DNA of 64,000 nucleotides from Tetrapyrgos nigripes (GCA_013368315.1 JAACJM010000053.1:124001-188000); one strand, 5' to 3'; counted from the stretch's first letter, positions 35,401 to 46,374 are shown. Made by a program: numbers and translations. The notes: a model not told the origin generated them from the letters alone.

Positions 35401-36206
35401 CCAATGGACAAACCGAGCGCACCAATCAGACACTCGAGCAGTACATCCGGATCTATTGTTCTTACCAACAGGATAATTGGTCTTCCCTACTTCCCATTGC
35501 CGAGTTCGCTTACAACAACGCTCCGAACACTTCCACCAGAACCACACCTTTCTTCGCAAACAAAGGGTTTCACCCAAACTTAACGGTTCATCCCAACTAC
35601 AATCTCGCTTCTGAGCGCGCCCAACATTTCGTTGTCAGTCTCGAGGAACTTCATGGTTTCCTTCAGGATGAGATTCGGGAAGCTCAGAAACATTACAAAG
35701 TACAGGCCGACAAACGCTGTCTGGATTTACCAGAAATCCCTATCGGTTCCGAAGTTTTTGTGTCTGCCAAACACATAAAAACTACAAGACCCACTCCGAA
35801 GTTCTCTGAGAAATTCCTTGGTCCATTCAAAGTTATCTCTCATCCCAGCTCTCTTTCCTATGCCATAAAGCTCCCTGACTATCTCCGTGGGATCCACCCC
35901 ATTTTCCATGTGTCCCAACTCGAACCCGCTGTTCCCAACACGATTCCGAATCGTATTCCAGATCCGCCCGCTCCGGTCGAGATTGAAGGTGAACTTGAAT
36001 ATGAAATCACTGAAATCTTAGACTTGAAAATCGATTGGCGCCGTCGGAAATGTCCTCTACTATATTTGGTACAGTGGTCTGGTTACGAAGGCACTGACGA
36101 AGAATTTTCCTGGCTTCCCGCTGATGAGCTTACAGCCGAAGAAGCTATAGACGAGTACCATCAGAAAAATCCGAACAAACCCAGTCCTCTTCCAATTTCA
36201 TCTTAA
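32421..36206 (+). pseudogene. Chromovirus Pol: PR, RT, RH, IN, chromodomain
   Basis: The frame is entered by -1 slippage. The protease has LLDSGSSDC (Asp at 32595). RT has YLDD near 33780, RNase H TDASDYAIA near 34225, and integrase HHCC near 34915-35045. The core shows SMDFIEQL for the first Asp and SNHGSEF at 35304-35324, where the second catalytic Asp is replaced by Asn (35307-35309). A C-terminal chromodomain (EYEITEILD, LYLVQWSGYEGTDEEFSWLP, near 35995-36120) would bind histone marks and direct integration. A TGA at 33969-33971 interrupts RT (DPSKI stop TILEWP). Several usual arginines are Trp, Cys or His (for example LWLCVDFHGLN), all explicable by CpG loss. This copy is inactive. Confidence 0.93.
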
Positions 36207-36776
36207 TCCTCATCTTTCCAACGTTTTCTGTCCCTTCCACAGCTCTTCACTAATTTCAATTTATTCTATTTTTTCTCATTTTTTCCTTTTACTCCGATCG
36301 CATCTTAACTTCACTCAAAAATTTGTTCCAAGAAAGTTTTTTGCCCATCCGGGTCCGGTCGAGTATCCATTACAAAAAATCTATATACAATTGTTCGTGT
36401 CCATCGCGTCCAGCGTGCATCCGTCCCTTTCCTCAATCTTCCTCTACCACTGCCTTTGATCTTGGTTTCTTCCCCTTTCCCTTCTTCTTTGGCATTCTGA
36501 GCGAATCCAGCATGTCCAACAATCTTGCCTCCATTCCCGTCCATTCCTCATCTTCCATTCTGGGAAGCGTGATATCCAACGCTGCCGCAATCGCCTCTAT
36601 CACATTCCCCATATGGATGAGGCGACGAAGTTGGGCCAACTGTATGGCACAAAAGGTCGAGACGTCGGGAATGACGGCCTTCCGACCGGTGAAGCTATAT
36701 CCCACGCGTGATGCCGCACAGGGTTCGCAAGCACGTTTCCCGTTGCCTTGGGACGTGCACTCCAAACCGAGCTGGG

Positions 36777-37141
36777 TGTTAAGCAGGCATGGTACGGTCC
36801 TGTACACTACTAAACGCAGTGGCAACTACGCAACTTACCTGTGGATAGAGAATAGCTTGTAAGGCTTCTAAGAGGCTTATTGAGTGATGAGAGTTAAGTA
36901 TAAAACTTGTTATTTGGAGGACTATCTACGAGTCCTTATATACCTTTGAGGAGGTACAAATACATGTAAACTAATACTAGAGTAACAATAAGATTCTATT
37001 GTACTTGATAGTACAATGCTGGTTTTGTACACTATTGTCGTACTACATTTATTGTTTATATAATCTTATTGTTCTATTTATAACTACTATTGTTCTACAT
37101 AGATGACGTTGATGGCTGCAACTGAATGCGCCAATTCAACA
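36777..37141 (-). repeat. 3' LTR of the copia element
   Basis: In element orientation it begins TGTTGAATTGG and ends GCTTAACA. It is directly preceded by the polypurine tract AAGGGGGAG (37142-37150 on the complementary strand). Confidence 0.95.
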
Positions 37142-37150
37142 CTCCCCCTT
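37142..37150 (-). promoter_or_regulatory. Copia polypurine tract
   Basis: The minus strand reads AAGGGGGAG immediately before the 3' LTR. This is the usual plus-strand primer site for cDNA synthesis. Confidence 0.85.
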
Positions 37151-37257
37151 GCTAAGCAGCACAGTAGTGCGTGTAAGCATAGGTAGGCGCTGTAAGCAGC
37201 CATGGAAGAAAGGGATCTAGTGCCTCGATATTTTCGATGCGATTTATAGGACTTTCT

Positions 37258-38667
37258 TCAATTATAAAACTGAAGTCCTAATTGTTTCCTGAACTTCTCA
37301 AACTTTACTCGATCTAGAGCTTTAGTGAGTAGATCTGCAGGGTTATTGTTTCCTTCAATGAAGAATAACTTGACTGTCTCGTCGATGACTTTTTCTCGAA
37401 CAAAATGATATCGAATATCAATGTGCTTGGTTCGCTTATCTGTGACAGGGTTTGATGCAATAAAAATTGATCCCTGATTGTCACCATAAATTGGAATAGC
37501 GTGGAGAGGATATTCGATTTCACTGAGAAGAGTCTTGATCCAGAATACTTGTTGACTGCAGTCACTAAGCGCCATGTATTCAGCTTCAGTCGAAGATAGG
37601 GCAACTGTCTTTTGTTGTCTAGACGTCCAGCTAAATGGTGCTTGGGCTAATTGTAGAAAGAAGCCAGTTTGAGATTTGCGAGATCCAGGATCTGATCCCC
37701 AATCGGAGTCTGTATAGGCTGATAAGCCTTCTCCCCCTCGACCGTTGTATACAAGAGCATATTTTCTAGTGCCAACAAGGTAACGGCAAATGTCTTTCGC
37801 CTTATTGTAGTGTTCTTGTGAGGGGTTTGCAGCAAATTGCGCAAGTTTTGTGACAGCAAAGGAGATATCAGGACATGTTCCTAACATTAAATAGAGTAAG
37901 GATCCGATTATCTCCTGATAACTTTGACGAAGAGTATAGTTGACAGGAGCGTCTTTTGGAAGAGGAAGAGGGTGATAATTGGCGGGTAATGGGGTAGCAG
38001 AAACTTTTGCGTTTTGCATTCCATATGTCTCTAGGATTTTATCCAGATAAGCGCACTGGTCTAAAGAGACCTTGCTGCCTTTCCTGGTAATTCTCATCCT
38101 AAGGAATTCTTTGGCATCGCCTAGATCCCTACATTCCCATCTCTTCATAAAGTTTCCTTTGAGTCGTAAGACTAAGGTTTTGTTAGCTCCACAGAATAGA
38201 GCATCATCCACATAGACTACGGCAATAACGATAGAATTTTCAATAAGATCATTGTTGGCGTCATAGCGTTTGTGAATGAAGATTCCAGTGTCGGAAATGA
38301 TTTGTTTAAAACCAAGTTCCGCCATGGACTTATCAAGACTTTTCCACCATGCAAGTCCTGCTTGTTTGAGTCCGTAAAGAGCACGAAGAAGCCGGACGAC
38401 TTTATGCTCTTGTCCCTTTTCTTTAAAGGCTTCTGGTTGTTCCATATAGATTTCTTCATCGAGTAAGCCATATAAATAGGCTGATCGGACGTCGACACCA
38501 GACACGTGCCAACCCTTAAGTGCAGCTAAAGCGAAGATTAAGCGCACAGTCTCGAATCGAACAACAGGCGGATATACTTGATCAAAGTCTATGCCTTCGA
38601 TCTGTGAAAAACCTTTTGCAACGAGTCTTTCCTTTTTATGACCATCAGACTTGATGTTGAAGACCCA
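37258..38667 (-). pseudogene. Copia reverse transcriptase and RNase H
   Basis: The frame continues that of the integrase after a TGA at 38668-38670 (KVIKN stop WVFNIK, where relatives usually have Arg). RT motifs are DVRSAYLYG, LYGLKQAGLAWW and the catalytic VVYVDDALF near 38215. RNase H follows (AYTDSDWGSDPGSRKSQTG, then ALSSTEAEYMALSD and HIDIRYHFVREKV). The C-terminus is complete (FRKQLGLQFYN, TAA). Catalytic residues are intact. Confidence 0.92.
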
Positions 38668-38670
38668 TCA

Positions 38671-40338
38671 GTTTTTGATGACTTTCCTATCTGTAGGTCT
38701 TTTGACCAATTCATAGGTGTCGTGCTTGCGAAGAGCCTCTAGTTCTTCGCGGCAAGCGACTTTCCATTCCTCCTGCACATCTTTAGGTAAGAGTGCAATA
38801 TCTTTGAATGTCCATTCGCAAATATTACGGACATTCAGTTGATTCCCATCATTCTTCGAAGTAACTTTCTGAATAAGCAAGTGGGAATCGATTTCTCCAG
38901 GAGCAACTGCCTGCATAAGCAAGAAGTTTATAGATACTCCCCCTTCCCGGCATGGTTCTGCCATATTTTCTGATTCAGGGTGCGCAGAGTCATCACTCTT
39001 GGCTTGCTGCTCCCCCTGGGGTGCGCTTCCGGATGCAGAACTAGGTCCGGGAACCTGTTGCTCTGCAGCTTGTTGACGTCGGTGTTCTCTCCGAGCGTCT
39101 CTCTCTGCTTTAGCTTTTGCTTCCGCTCTTTTATCAGCTGCGATTTGAGGTTCAAGATCGCGTGTAACTTGTACAGGGTGTTTATCTCCGTACCATTTGT
39201 TTGGTTCACTAACACGCTCACTTCGACGTGTTGGTTCTCCGTAATCCTGTCTTGGTCTAGTGACTTTTCGAGGTGCCTCAGGATGTGGTGTCTCCCTTGG
39301 AGGTGTTATAGGCCTTCTTGATTCTAAGTCACTATCCGGGGATGAAGGCGGTGGATCCTGTTCAGGTTCGTCGTCATGAAGCTGATCAGGTCTCCTTATG
39401 GAAGGGATGCGAGGAGGACAATGATCAAAATCTTCATCATCATCGTCAGGGATTGGTTGTGGTAGAGGAGTGTCATTGCTTTGCGACGACTCAATAGGAA
39501 GTTGTTTCGAACCACGAGATTGAGTTTTACATCGAGGAAAGAAGTCTTCCTCAAACACGGCTTGCGGGGATGTAAATTCTGCATTGTTTGTACGCATGAA
39601 AAGATTTCCACGTTCTCCTGGTGCTACACCAAGATACGTCATGAGTTCTGACTTGGAAGCGAGTTTGTTCTTTCGAGTTTCCTCGGGTTTAAAGACATAA
39701 GCTCCACAGCCAAAAACTCGCAAATGATCGATGCGTGGTTTTTCCTTTTCAAGCATTTCAAATGGAGTTATCCATTTGTGTCGTCGTAAGGGAGTACGTC
39801 GATAGACATACAATCCATGACAGACAGCATATTCCCACCAGGATTCAGGTAGACACGCTAGCTTCATCATTGCCAGTGCCTTATCCATTAGGGTGCGTAT
39901 AAAGCGCTCCGCTCGTCCGTTCTGTTGATGAATGTATGGTGCACTTTTCAGGATTCTAATACCCTTCTCGAGTAACATTTCTCGGTAGGTACCTTTGATG
40001 AATTCACCACCCATATCAGACATCCACTGTTTGACTTTCGTCTTATATTGAGTTTCTACCATCGCAAGGAACTGGCGAGTGGCAGTTAGTGGTTGTATCT
40101 TGTCTTTAAGAAATTGTACCCAAGCATCTGAAGTGTAATCATCAAAGAAGACGATTATATACTTGTACTTGTGGTAAGAGATCGTGGGGAATTCCTTCAA
40201 ATCCGTATGGATAATTTGGAAAGGACGAGTAGCACGTCGTTGGTTAGGAGGGTAAGCCTGTTTGGGAGTTTTGCCTTCAAGACAGCCTTTGCACAAAGGA
40301 AGTTCCTTCGGAATGATGAATGAGTGCCAAGGGTGTGT
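38671..40338 (-). pseudogene. Copia integrase
   Basis: The zinc region ends with CKGCLEGK near 40280. The core has HTDLKEFP (first Asp near 40208), DMGGEF (second Asp near 40020) and RAERFIRTLMD (Glu near 39920). A Pro/Asp-rich linker (DDDDEDFDHCPPRIP onward) leads toward RT. A 1-nt frameshift near 40338 separates it from the gag-protease frame (LKHV, then TTHPWHSF in another frame), so the polyprotein is broken here as well as at the TGA. Confidence 0.9.
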
Positions 40339-40340
40339 TG

Positions 40341-43208
40341 TCAGACATGTTTTAGAACATCACGAGAGGGATGCCCTATACGACGATGTAAGATCTCGTA
40401 GTTGATAAGATAAATCAAATGATTGGCTTTAGAAGCGACAATTTTCGATTTGTGTGGAAGATAGTATAGCATTTCTTCCGGTATACGCTTTGAGAAAGTC
40501 AAGAATGTTGTATTTCTCGAAATGGTGATATGATCGGAGTTACCGCGCATAAGCATGTTGTCATTTAAGAATTGACCAACAGATAAGAGTCGTTGATTTA
40601 GATCAGGGATGTAATAGACCGGATCTAATTTCATAACTCTTTTACGTTGAGAGATCAGGACTGTTCCAGATGCACGAATATTCGTGAATCCATTGGCAGT
40701 TTTCACTGGAATTGGTTTTATATAACTCAATTCAACAAAGTCATTAATGTCGAACGTAAAATGCGCTGATGCTCCAGAGTCAAGTAACCATCCATCACCG
40801 AAGTGGATTTTGACAGTATCAGATCTCTTCTTCTTACACTTCTGGCATAATGAAAACAAAGTGCCACAGGCACATAAATATTTATTGTTGCCGCCAGGGC
40901 TAGTGTACAGTTCATTATAAATAAAAGGGGTTGTTAAACCCAGAGGAGCGGTATGTAATAAATATATACATGAAGAACCTGCTTCCATATTACGAGCTGC
41001 TGGAAAAAGCGCATCAGTACTTTTATTCATAAGATCTGAAGTGAGATCTGACCTGAGATAACCGTTGTCCATGCCAGACACCTCAAAGTCTAGGGACCAA
41101 CCATAATTATTTGCAGCACTGCCAATAACCATGGCAGGTGTAGAAGGTCTTGGACTTGGAATTCTGTCTGACCATGCCCCTACTGCGGCAATACTCGCTG
41201 ACAAAGTTGCCTCTCCAGGATCTGTAGAGTGGCTCATCCTGCTGAGCGATCGCGGAGTTGACATATACTCGAGGTCGCTGGTGCTGGATAGGCTCGGAGA
41301 CATGCTCCGGAGTTCTGGCATTGAACTCGGAGTCGGGACCCTGGATGGTAATTCCTCCTCCATTTCCATTCCTCCTAGTCCGACTGTTGCGTCTCTCTGC
41401 CAATCGAGCAGCTCGTCGTACCTTCCATCCTCGTTTTCGAGATGAGGAGTTAGCCATTCCCATCCCGTTGAAGTCGTTCCAGGTGTTGGACTTGCAACAC
41501 GACTGGAGGTTAAGGACTGAGTGGTCATGCCACTGGGATGTGCAGGCAGTGAGCCACTTTGCATCTCGCTGCGGACTGCAGCAAGGCGTTGGACCAGAGA
41601 AAGAGTGCCCGTTGATGCACAGGCGTTCACCACTGCTCGGAATGGAGTTGCTCCTTCCCCATAGATGTGGAGAGGGTCCTTGGGATTCTGGAATCTCTCC
41701 CCAAGGTGAATTCCACACTCCATTATCTCGGCAGCAGGATCCGAGGCAAGACGGTCGATAAGTGGAACAGGGGTCCTTGTGTCCTGCGGTACCTTTACAC
41801 CTGACTCCGTCGTTGTGGAGCCAAACACACTTCCGAGTTCCAAGGTGTTCACCAGAGTGTCCTCGTTCCAATTGGCATCTTCTTCCTGAGCGCATCCCAT
41901 ATCGGCATCTGAATCGGTCTGAGTTCCGACCGAACGAGTGAAGGCATCATTCCAGTTGTCATTACATCCCCAACCATCAGAAGATGATTGGAGATTATTC
42001 CAATAGATGCGTTCCGTGAGAGTACGTTTGGGACGAGGAGCAGGGGTAAGGGGAGTGAAAGAGGAAAGATCAGGGTTAGACATGACTACATCCTCAAGAG
42101 CAGCAACAGTCTCACCAGATGGTCTCGCGCCAATATTGCGTGCAAGATTGATAGCTCTTTTGGTACCTGTGAAAAAGGCATCAAAAGGCTTTTCCGTTTC
42201 CATGAAGAATGGCTTACGGGAATCAATTGCAGCGGGCGTGTCGACGAAGGTGACTGTGTGCATCATGGGAGACATATCCCCATGAACGAGATGTGCCTGT
42301 CCCTGTCTCTTGGCCTGTTCGTTTTTTCCACCTCGTCCTCCTCGACGGAAATGAGCTTTGCCCTTTCCTTTTCCCTTGCCTTTTCCTTTATTATCTCCGT
42401 TAGCGCCACTGCTGCTGCCACTAGGGCGCTGCTGCTGCTGCTGTTGGAAACTAGGATTACCGTCCTTTCGCTTGACAGCTGAAAGACGGTTGGCCTGTGG
42501 TTTTCCCTTCAAAGCCCCTTGGCGAGATTCCCAGACATTGACAATCTCGCTTTGTAGTTCATCAAGATCTTGATTGTCGATTTGTGAGATAGATAATTGA
42601 GTATATTGATTGACGATATACTCATATCTGGGAGGGAGTTTCAATATGATGAACATGACTATGAGAAAATTGGGGATTTTTGTAATGGAAGCGGTTGGAG
42701 TTGTGGAGTCGGTAGTATCAGTAGAGATACCAGCGGCACTAACCCTATCGAAGTGCATGCAAATAAGCTCGATTGTAGCACTAGGATTAGCGTCGTTAGG
42801 AATGGTGATGGAAGTGGCACGTTTAAAGTCGGTGTAGACTGCAGAAACACCAGGTTTCCCGTAGGTATTTTTGAGAGTAGCCCAAATTTCTTTGGCACTA
42901 GTCATACCGAGTGTCTTCTGACGAATAGCAGGAGAAAGACAAAGCTTGATTGACCCAATGGCCTTATCGTTCTTCTCATCCCAGTCAGCCTGTTTCTTTA
43001 GAGCCGCCGTGATAGCCTCAGCTTGAGCCGCCGTATCTGCAGCAGATAGAGGAGAGACAGAACTCACGGTGGCGTCGCTAGGGCGATCAGAGCCAAGGAC
43101 TGAACTAAGTCCAGTGGCCTGGAGCCAGGAGAGAAGAATGTCGGCCCAGATGTTGAAATCAACACTGGAGAAGACAGGGACAGTGGTCATCAAAACATTG
43201 GAAGACAT
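40341..43208 (-). CDS. Copia Gag and protease
   Basis: The ATG is at 43206-43208 (MSSNVLMTTVPVFS) and the frame is open for about 955 codons. The Gag region has the copia-type IWATLKNTYGKPG block near 42890. There is no CCHC zinc knuckle; a GKGKGKGKGKAHFRRGGRGG basic segment near 42370 stands where one is expected. About 400 residues of Ser/Pro/acidic sequence follow, without recognisable domains. Just before the protease is a Cys cluster (LCACGTLFSLCQKCKKKR). The protease motif is LLDSGASAHFT near 40770. The frame runs into the start of the integrase zinc region (LHRRIGHPSRD) and stops at the frameshift. Confidence 0.88.
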   Translation of the reverse strand: MSSNVLMTTVPVFSSVDFNIWADILLSWLQATGLSSVLGSDRPSDATVSSVSPLSAADTAAQAEAITAALKKQADWDEKNDKAIGSIKLCLSPAIRQKTLGMTSAKEIWATLKNTYGKPGVSAVYTDFKRATSITIPNDANPSATIELICMHFDRVSAAGISTDTTDSTTPTASITKIPNFLIVMFIILKLPPRYEYIVNQYTQLSISQIDNQDLDELQSEIVNVWESRQGALKGKPQANRLSAVKRKDGNPSFQQQQQQRPSGSSSGANGDNKGKGKGKGKGKAHFRRGGRGGKNEQAKRQGQAHLVHGDMSPMMHTVTFVDTPAAIDSRKPFFMETEKPFDAFFTGTKRAINLARNIGARPSGETVAALEDVVMSNPDLSSFTPLTPAPRPKRTLTERIYWNNLQSSSDGWGCNDNWNDAFTRSVGTQTDSDADMGCAQEEDANWNEDTLVNTLELGSVFGSTTTESGVKVPQDTRTPVPLIDRLASDPAAEIMECGIHLGERFQNPKDPLHIYGEGATPFRAVVNACASTGTLSLVQRLAAVRSEMQSGSLPAHPSGMTTQSLTSSRVASPTPGTTSTGWEWLTPHLENEDGRYDELLDWQRDATVGLGGMEMEEELPSRVPTPSSMPELRSMSPSLSSTSDLEYMSTPRSLSRMSHSTDPGEATLSASIAAVGAWSDRIPSPRPSTPAMVIGSAANNYGWSLDFEVSGMDNGYLRSDLTSDLMNKSTDALFPAARNMEAGSSCIYLLHTAPLGLTTPFIYNELYTSPGGNNKYLCACGTLFSLCQKCKKKRSDTVKIHFGDGWLLDSGASAHFTFDINDFVELSYIKPIPVKTANGFTNIRASGTVLISQRKRVMKLDPVYYIPDLNQRLLSVGQFLNDNMLMRGNSDHITISRNTTFLTFSKRIPEEMLYYLPHKSKIVASKANHLIYLINYEILHRRIGHPSRDVLKHV

Positions 43209-43502
43209 CTTTGATAAGTTCTGGGGAAGGTCAACTGTCAGCATTTATCCATATGCAGCATAAGAAGGCAGCAATAAATGCGCCATGCGAAAGTGAAGAG
43301 AGGCAGCGATGAACGCGCCATGACAGTGACTACTCCCCTAGATCGTCAACAACTGCAGCTGGACGTAAGTCCTGCGCTGTTGGACGTATCGTCAAGCCTT
43401 TAAAGGCGACGCAGGCTGCCACAAAGGGCGCCACAGGCTGCCATCCAGGTAGTATGCGAAGTCTATGGTTTGCAGCCATTGAAGGCGCTCCCAAGGGCCT
43501 TC

Positions 43503-43513
43503 GGCCCATAACC
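43503..43513 (-). promoter_or_regulatory. Copia primer-binding site (half initiator tRNA-Met)
   Basis: Immediately downstream of the 5' LTR the element reads GGTTATGGGCC. This is complementary to the anticodon stem-loop (GGCCCAUAACC) of initiator tRNA-Met, the half-tRNA primer used by copia- and Ty5-like elements. There is no gap between LTR and site. Confidence 0.75.
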
Positions 43514-43881
43514 TGTTAAGCAGGCATGGTACGGTCCTGTACACTACTAAACGCAGTGGCAACTACACAACTTACCTGTGGATAGAGAATAGCTTGTAAG
43601 GCTTGTAAGAGGCTTATTGAGTGATGAGAGTTAAGTATAAAACTTGTTATTTGGAGGACTATCTACGAGTCCTTATATACCTTTGAGGAGGTACAAATAC
43701 ATGTAAACTAATACTAGAGTAACAATAAGATTCTATTGTACTTGATAGTACAATGCTGGTTTTGTACACTATTGTCGTACTACATTTATTGTTTATATAA
43801 TCTTATTGTTCTATTTATAACTACTACTATTGTTCTACATAGATGGTGTTGATGGCTGCAACTGAATGCGCCAATTCAACA
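43514..43881 (-). repeat. 5' LTR of the copia element
   Basis: 368 bp with the same termini as the 3' LTR (TGTTGAATTGG...GCTTAACA in element orientation). A 3-bp expansion (actact) accounts for the length difference. Confidence 0.95.
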
Positions 43882-44840
43882 CTGGGTACACCAGGAACAC
43901 CGCTACAGGAAATTAAGGTCAAAATCCAAAGGTGGAAAAAACAGAAAAGCAAATGTACCTCGGCATACGCCTCTCCCTTCTCCACCTCAACCTCTTCCTC
44001 GCTCTCTGAGTCTTCATCCCCAGATCCCTCGTCCCTACGTCGCCTCTGAGCTGCACAAGGACTACTCGGTCTGGGATTCGCTTTTCTCTTTCCTCTCACC
44101 TTCTCCGACAGGCCCGCATCGGAATGCTCCATTTCCACCTCCGGACCCCGTTCTGTCCATTCCTTCTCCTTCCTTACCCATTCCTCCAGTCATTTCCTCT
44201 CCTCAGCTTCCAATTCCTCCTTCTTCGCCTTTTCCGCATCTTTCTGCTGCTCCAACCACAACTCCATCAACTCCTGCGCAGCCTTGTATTCCTCCATCAG
44301 AACTTCATGTGCTTGTTGAGCTGAAGCTGATTCCGTTAGCATCTGTGGAAAACCCAATTCAAAAAAGATCACGCACCATTTTTATTTTCCTGACAGACCC
44401 GATGCTTTTCCGTCACCCTCATACTATCATCGATCACTTTCTCCACCAAAGGTTCAGGTTGCACAGGAGCTGGAGGTTTCACGTTGGACGTTGTCCATTC
44501 AGTCATATACTCCGTCAGGAGCATGGAGACGTCAAGGGGAACTTAGGAGGTGGTGGAAGACATCAATAACGGTGAAGTTGGTTTTGCCCTGCTTCCGAGG
44601 ACTTCTCCCTTTTATACGTTTTCAAATTCACGCACGGACCATCCTTATTGTTTCCCGTTCATTTTGTTACCAATTACTTAATTTAGAAACCATTCACAAT
44701 TCCGATCGTTTCCATTCGTTTCTGATTCCATTGTTCATTTTCTGGGGTTCACCCTTTTTCTAATTTTTCTTCTATTGTCTTTTCAACTTCATCCCGACGG
44801 ATTACTATTCGTTTCCATGCCTCTCGAGGGCTTGAGGCCT

Positions 44841-44850
44841 AAGAGGGGGA
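44841..44850 (+). promoter_or_regulatory. Chromovirus polypurine tract
   Basis: AAGAGGGGGA lies three bases before the 3' LTR, the expected position of the plus-strand primer. Confidence 0.75.
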
Positions 44851-44853
44851 TAC

Positions 44854-45475
44854 TGTAATATCTATGCTTCCGTACATCTTTCTGATCGCATCCGATTCTT
44901 TTCCGAACTTCTCTTTCTTTTATTTCAGACTTCATTTCCTTTCATCCCGAACACTTTCCGATCATTCATTTCCGATTTCATATCCGAACTCCACTATTAA
45001 TCTCCACAAACGGATCCCATCCAGGAACCCGTGATTCATTTCGGATAACTACCGGATAGCCCGTATCTAATCTCCAAACTTACTCCACTTCATCTCCAAT
45101 CGTTTCCACTTTGTTTCCACTTTTTTCCGCAGTACTCCATCCATCTCCAATAGCACCATGTGCTTTTCCTTTATTTCCGAACCATCCCTATCTTACTCCT
45201 CTTCATTCTGATAGTTTCCGAAGTAGTACTTAAGCTAGCAACTTTGTAGTAGATAGCTTAAGTCTAAAATCGAATTAGCTGGTCTCCTAACTTCATCCGA
45301 CTTCAGACAACATTGTACCATCCTAACAGATTCCATTCTGTGTCTTCCTTATACTTCAATCTCAGAGACTACCGGTTCCGCCTGGATTTGTCTTTATCCT
45401 TTCCCAAAAACCCCAATAAGGCTTCCGCTCGAGTCCGACGTGTTTCCTAACACTAGGATCCACCCGGACTTAACA
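44854..45475 (+). repeat. 3' LTR of the chromovirus
   Basis: 622 bp, TGTAATATC to GGACTTAACA, followed by the target copy caaga. It contains the same AAGTCTAAAAT self-primer sequence as the 5' LTR. Confidence 0.95.
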
Positions 45476-45480
45476 CAAGA

Positions 45481-46374
45481 CCCCCAAACAACTATTTCTC
45501 CTTTCAGTTACTACCCCTCAAACTTGATGGGGACCAGTTCTGAGTGTAACTGCAAGTTGAACTAGGAAGCAGGCAAGAACAAATGATGTCAACACATTGG
45601 TTCTTTACTTGAGGGCTGGCTTCAAATTCATTGCCTTTCTAACAGGCCTCTTCTACAATGACCAAGTTCCACCGGTGACAGATCCAGCACACTAGCCTCA
45701 AAGCTTGCTCAAAACGTTAGAATGTGTTAATGACATATGGGCTGCACATACGTCTGGGACGTTGTCATCTTCTGTTTTGTCTTTGGGTGCAATCACCCCC
45801 ACAGAGCACTCATCATCGACTCTATACTCCGCTCGCTACTCTATATCGGGATTGTTCCTCTTCCTCTTCCCCTCCTGACACAAACATGGCACCATACACC
45901 TATGCACAAGACCACGAACCCTCTAGGCTCTAACCCTCATTCCACTGTTCACACTGTCCCTACTATCCCAGGATACACTGGAGGTTTATTTCGTCATTAT
46001 GTGATGGAAGGATCCGTTTTCAGGATGCATGGGGTAGTGGGAGAGGGTTAGGCATGTGTCGAGAGTCGGGGTGGGTGTGTATATTATTTGTTCTAATAGG
46101 GAAGCCTAGACTGTATGGGGGTATACCATCTATGTCATATATATAGGAGAGACGACAGAGGGAGCAAAGAGTAAAAGAAGCTCAGAAAGAGGTGCAGGAT
46201 GTCTCCCTCATGGAACCCACATTTGGCCAGGGGATGTTCAAGTAGATTTGGTTGGAAAACAGTCATGAGCTCTGAAAGCAGATAGAGAGAAGCCTTCAGA
46301 GTGTCAAATAGCATAGTATGCCTCCTGATTGGAGGACTTACATTCATTTTTACAATCATTGGGAGATTGAAAGC
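45481..46374. other. No supported gene
   Basis: This is the right flank of the chromovirus insertion, continuing the sequence left of 30302. Short frames only. A degenerate polypyrimidine stretch lies near 45840-45890. Confidence 0.4.

Larger units (their letters stand above)
36777..43881 (-). mobile_element. Ty1/copia retrotransposon, complete, nested
   Basis: 7105 bp, minus orientation, with LTRs of 365 and 368 bp flanked by the perfect 5-bp target duplication ctggg (36772-36776 and 43882-43886). The order gag-protease-integrase-RT-RNase H is that of copia. By hand the LTRs differ at four bases plus a 3-bp indel, so insertion is recent, and later than insertion of the host chromovirus, whose LTRs differ by about 3%. 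Confidence 0.95.
36433..44506 (-). pseudogene. Antisense gene of the chromovirus, split by copia
   Basis: This gene lies between pol and the 3' LTR on the opposite strand. Exon 1 starts at 44506 (MTEWTTSNVKPPAP). A short intron leads to a coiled-coil exon (ASAQQAHEVLMEEYKAAQEL, near 44330) that contains a TGA at 44190-44192. An acidic stretch (DEDSESEEEVEVEK) and a 56-nt intron (43903-43958) follow. The next exon starts with CSWC and is cut by the copia element at the ctggg target site. Across the insertion the frame continues as a Cys-rich motif, C-x2-C-x6-C-x9-C-x2-C. It ends with a basic tail (KKKGKGKKPRSK) at 36433. The function is unknown; similar Cys-rich antisense ORFs are, from memory, common in mushroom gypsy elements. 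Confidence 0.7.
30302..45475 (+). mobile_element. Ty3/gypsy chromovirus, complete, with nested copia
   Basis: Two 622-bp LTRs are flanked by the perfect 5-bp target duplication caaga (30297-30301 and 45476-45480). Without the nested copia insertion the element is about 8.06 kb. It encodes gag, then pol (protease, RT, RNase H, integrase, chromodomain) in the -1 frame, and an antisense gene between pol and the 3' LTR. The polypurine tract is AAGAGGGGGA at 44841-44850. The primer site fits self-priming of the Tf1/sushi type. Confidence 0.95.
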
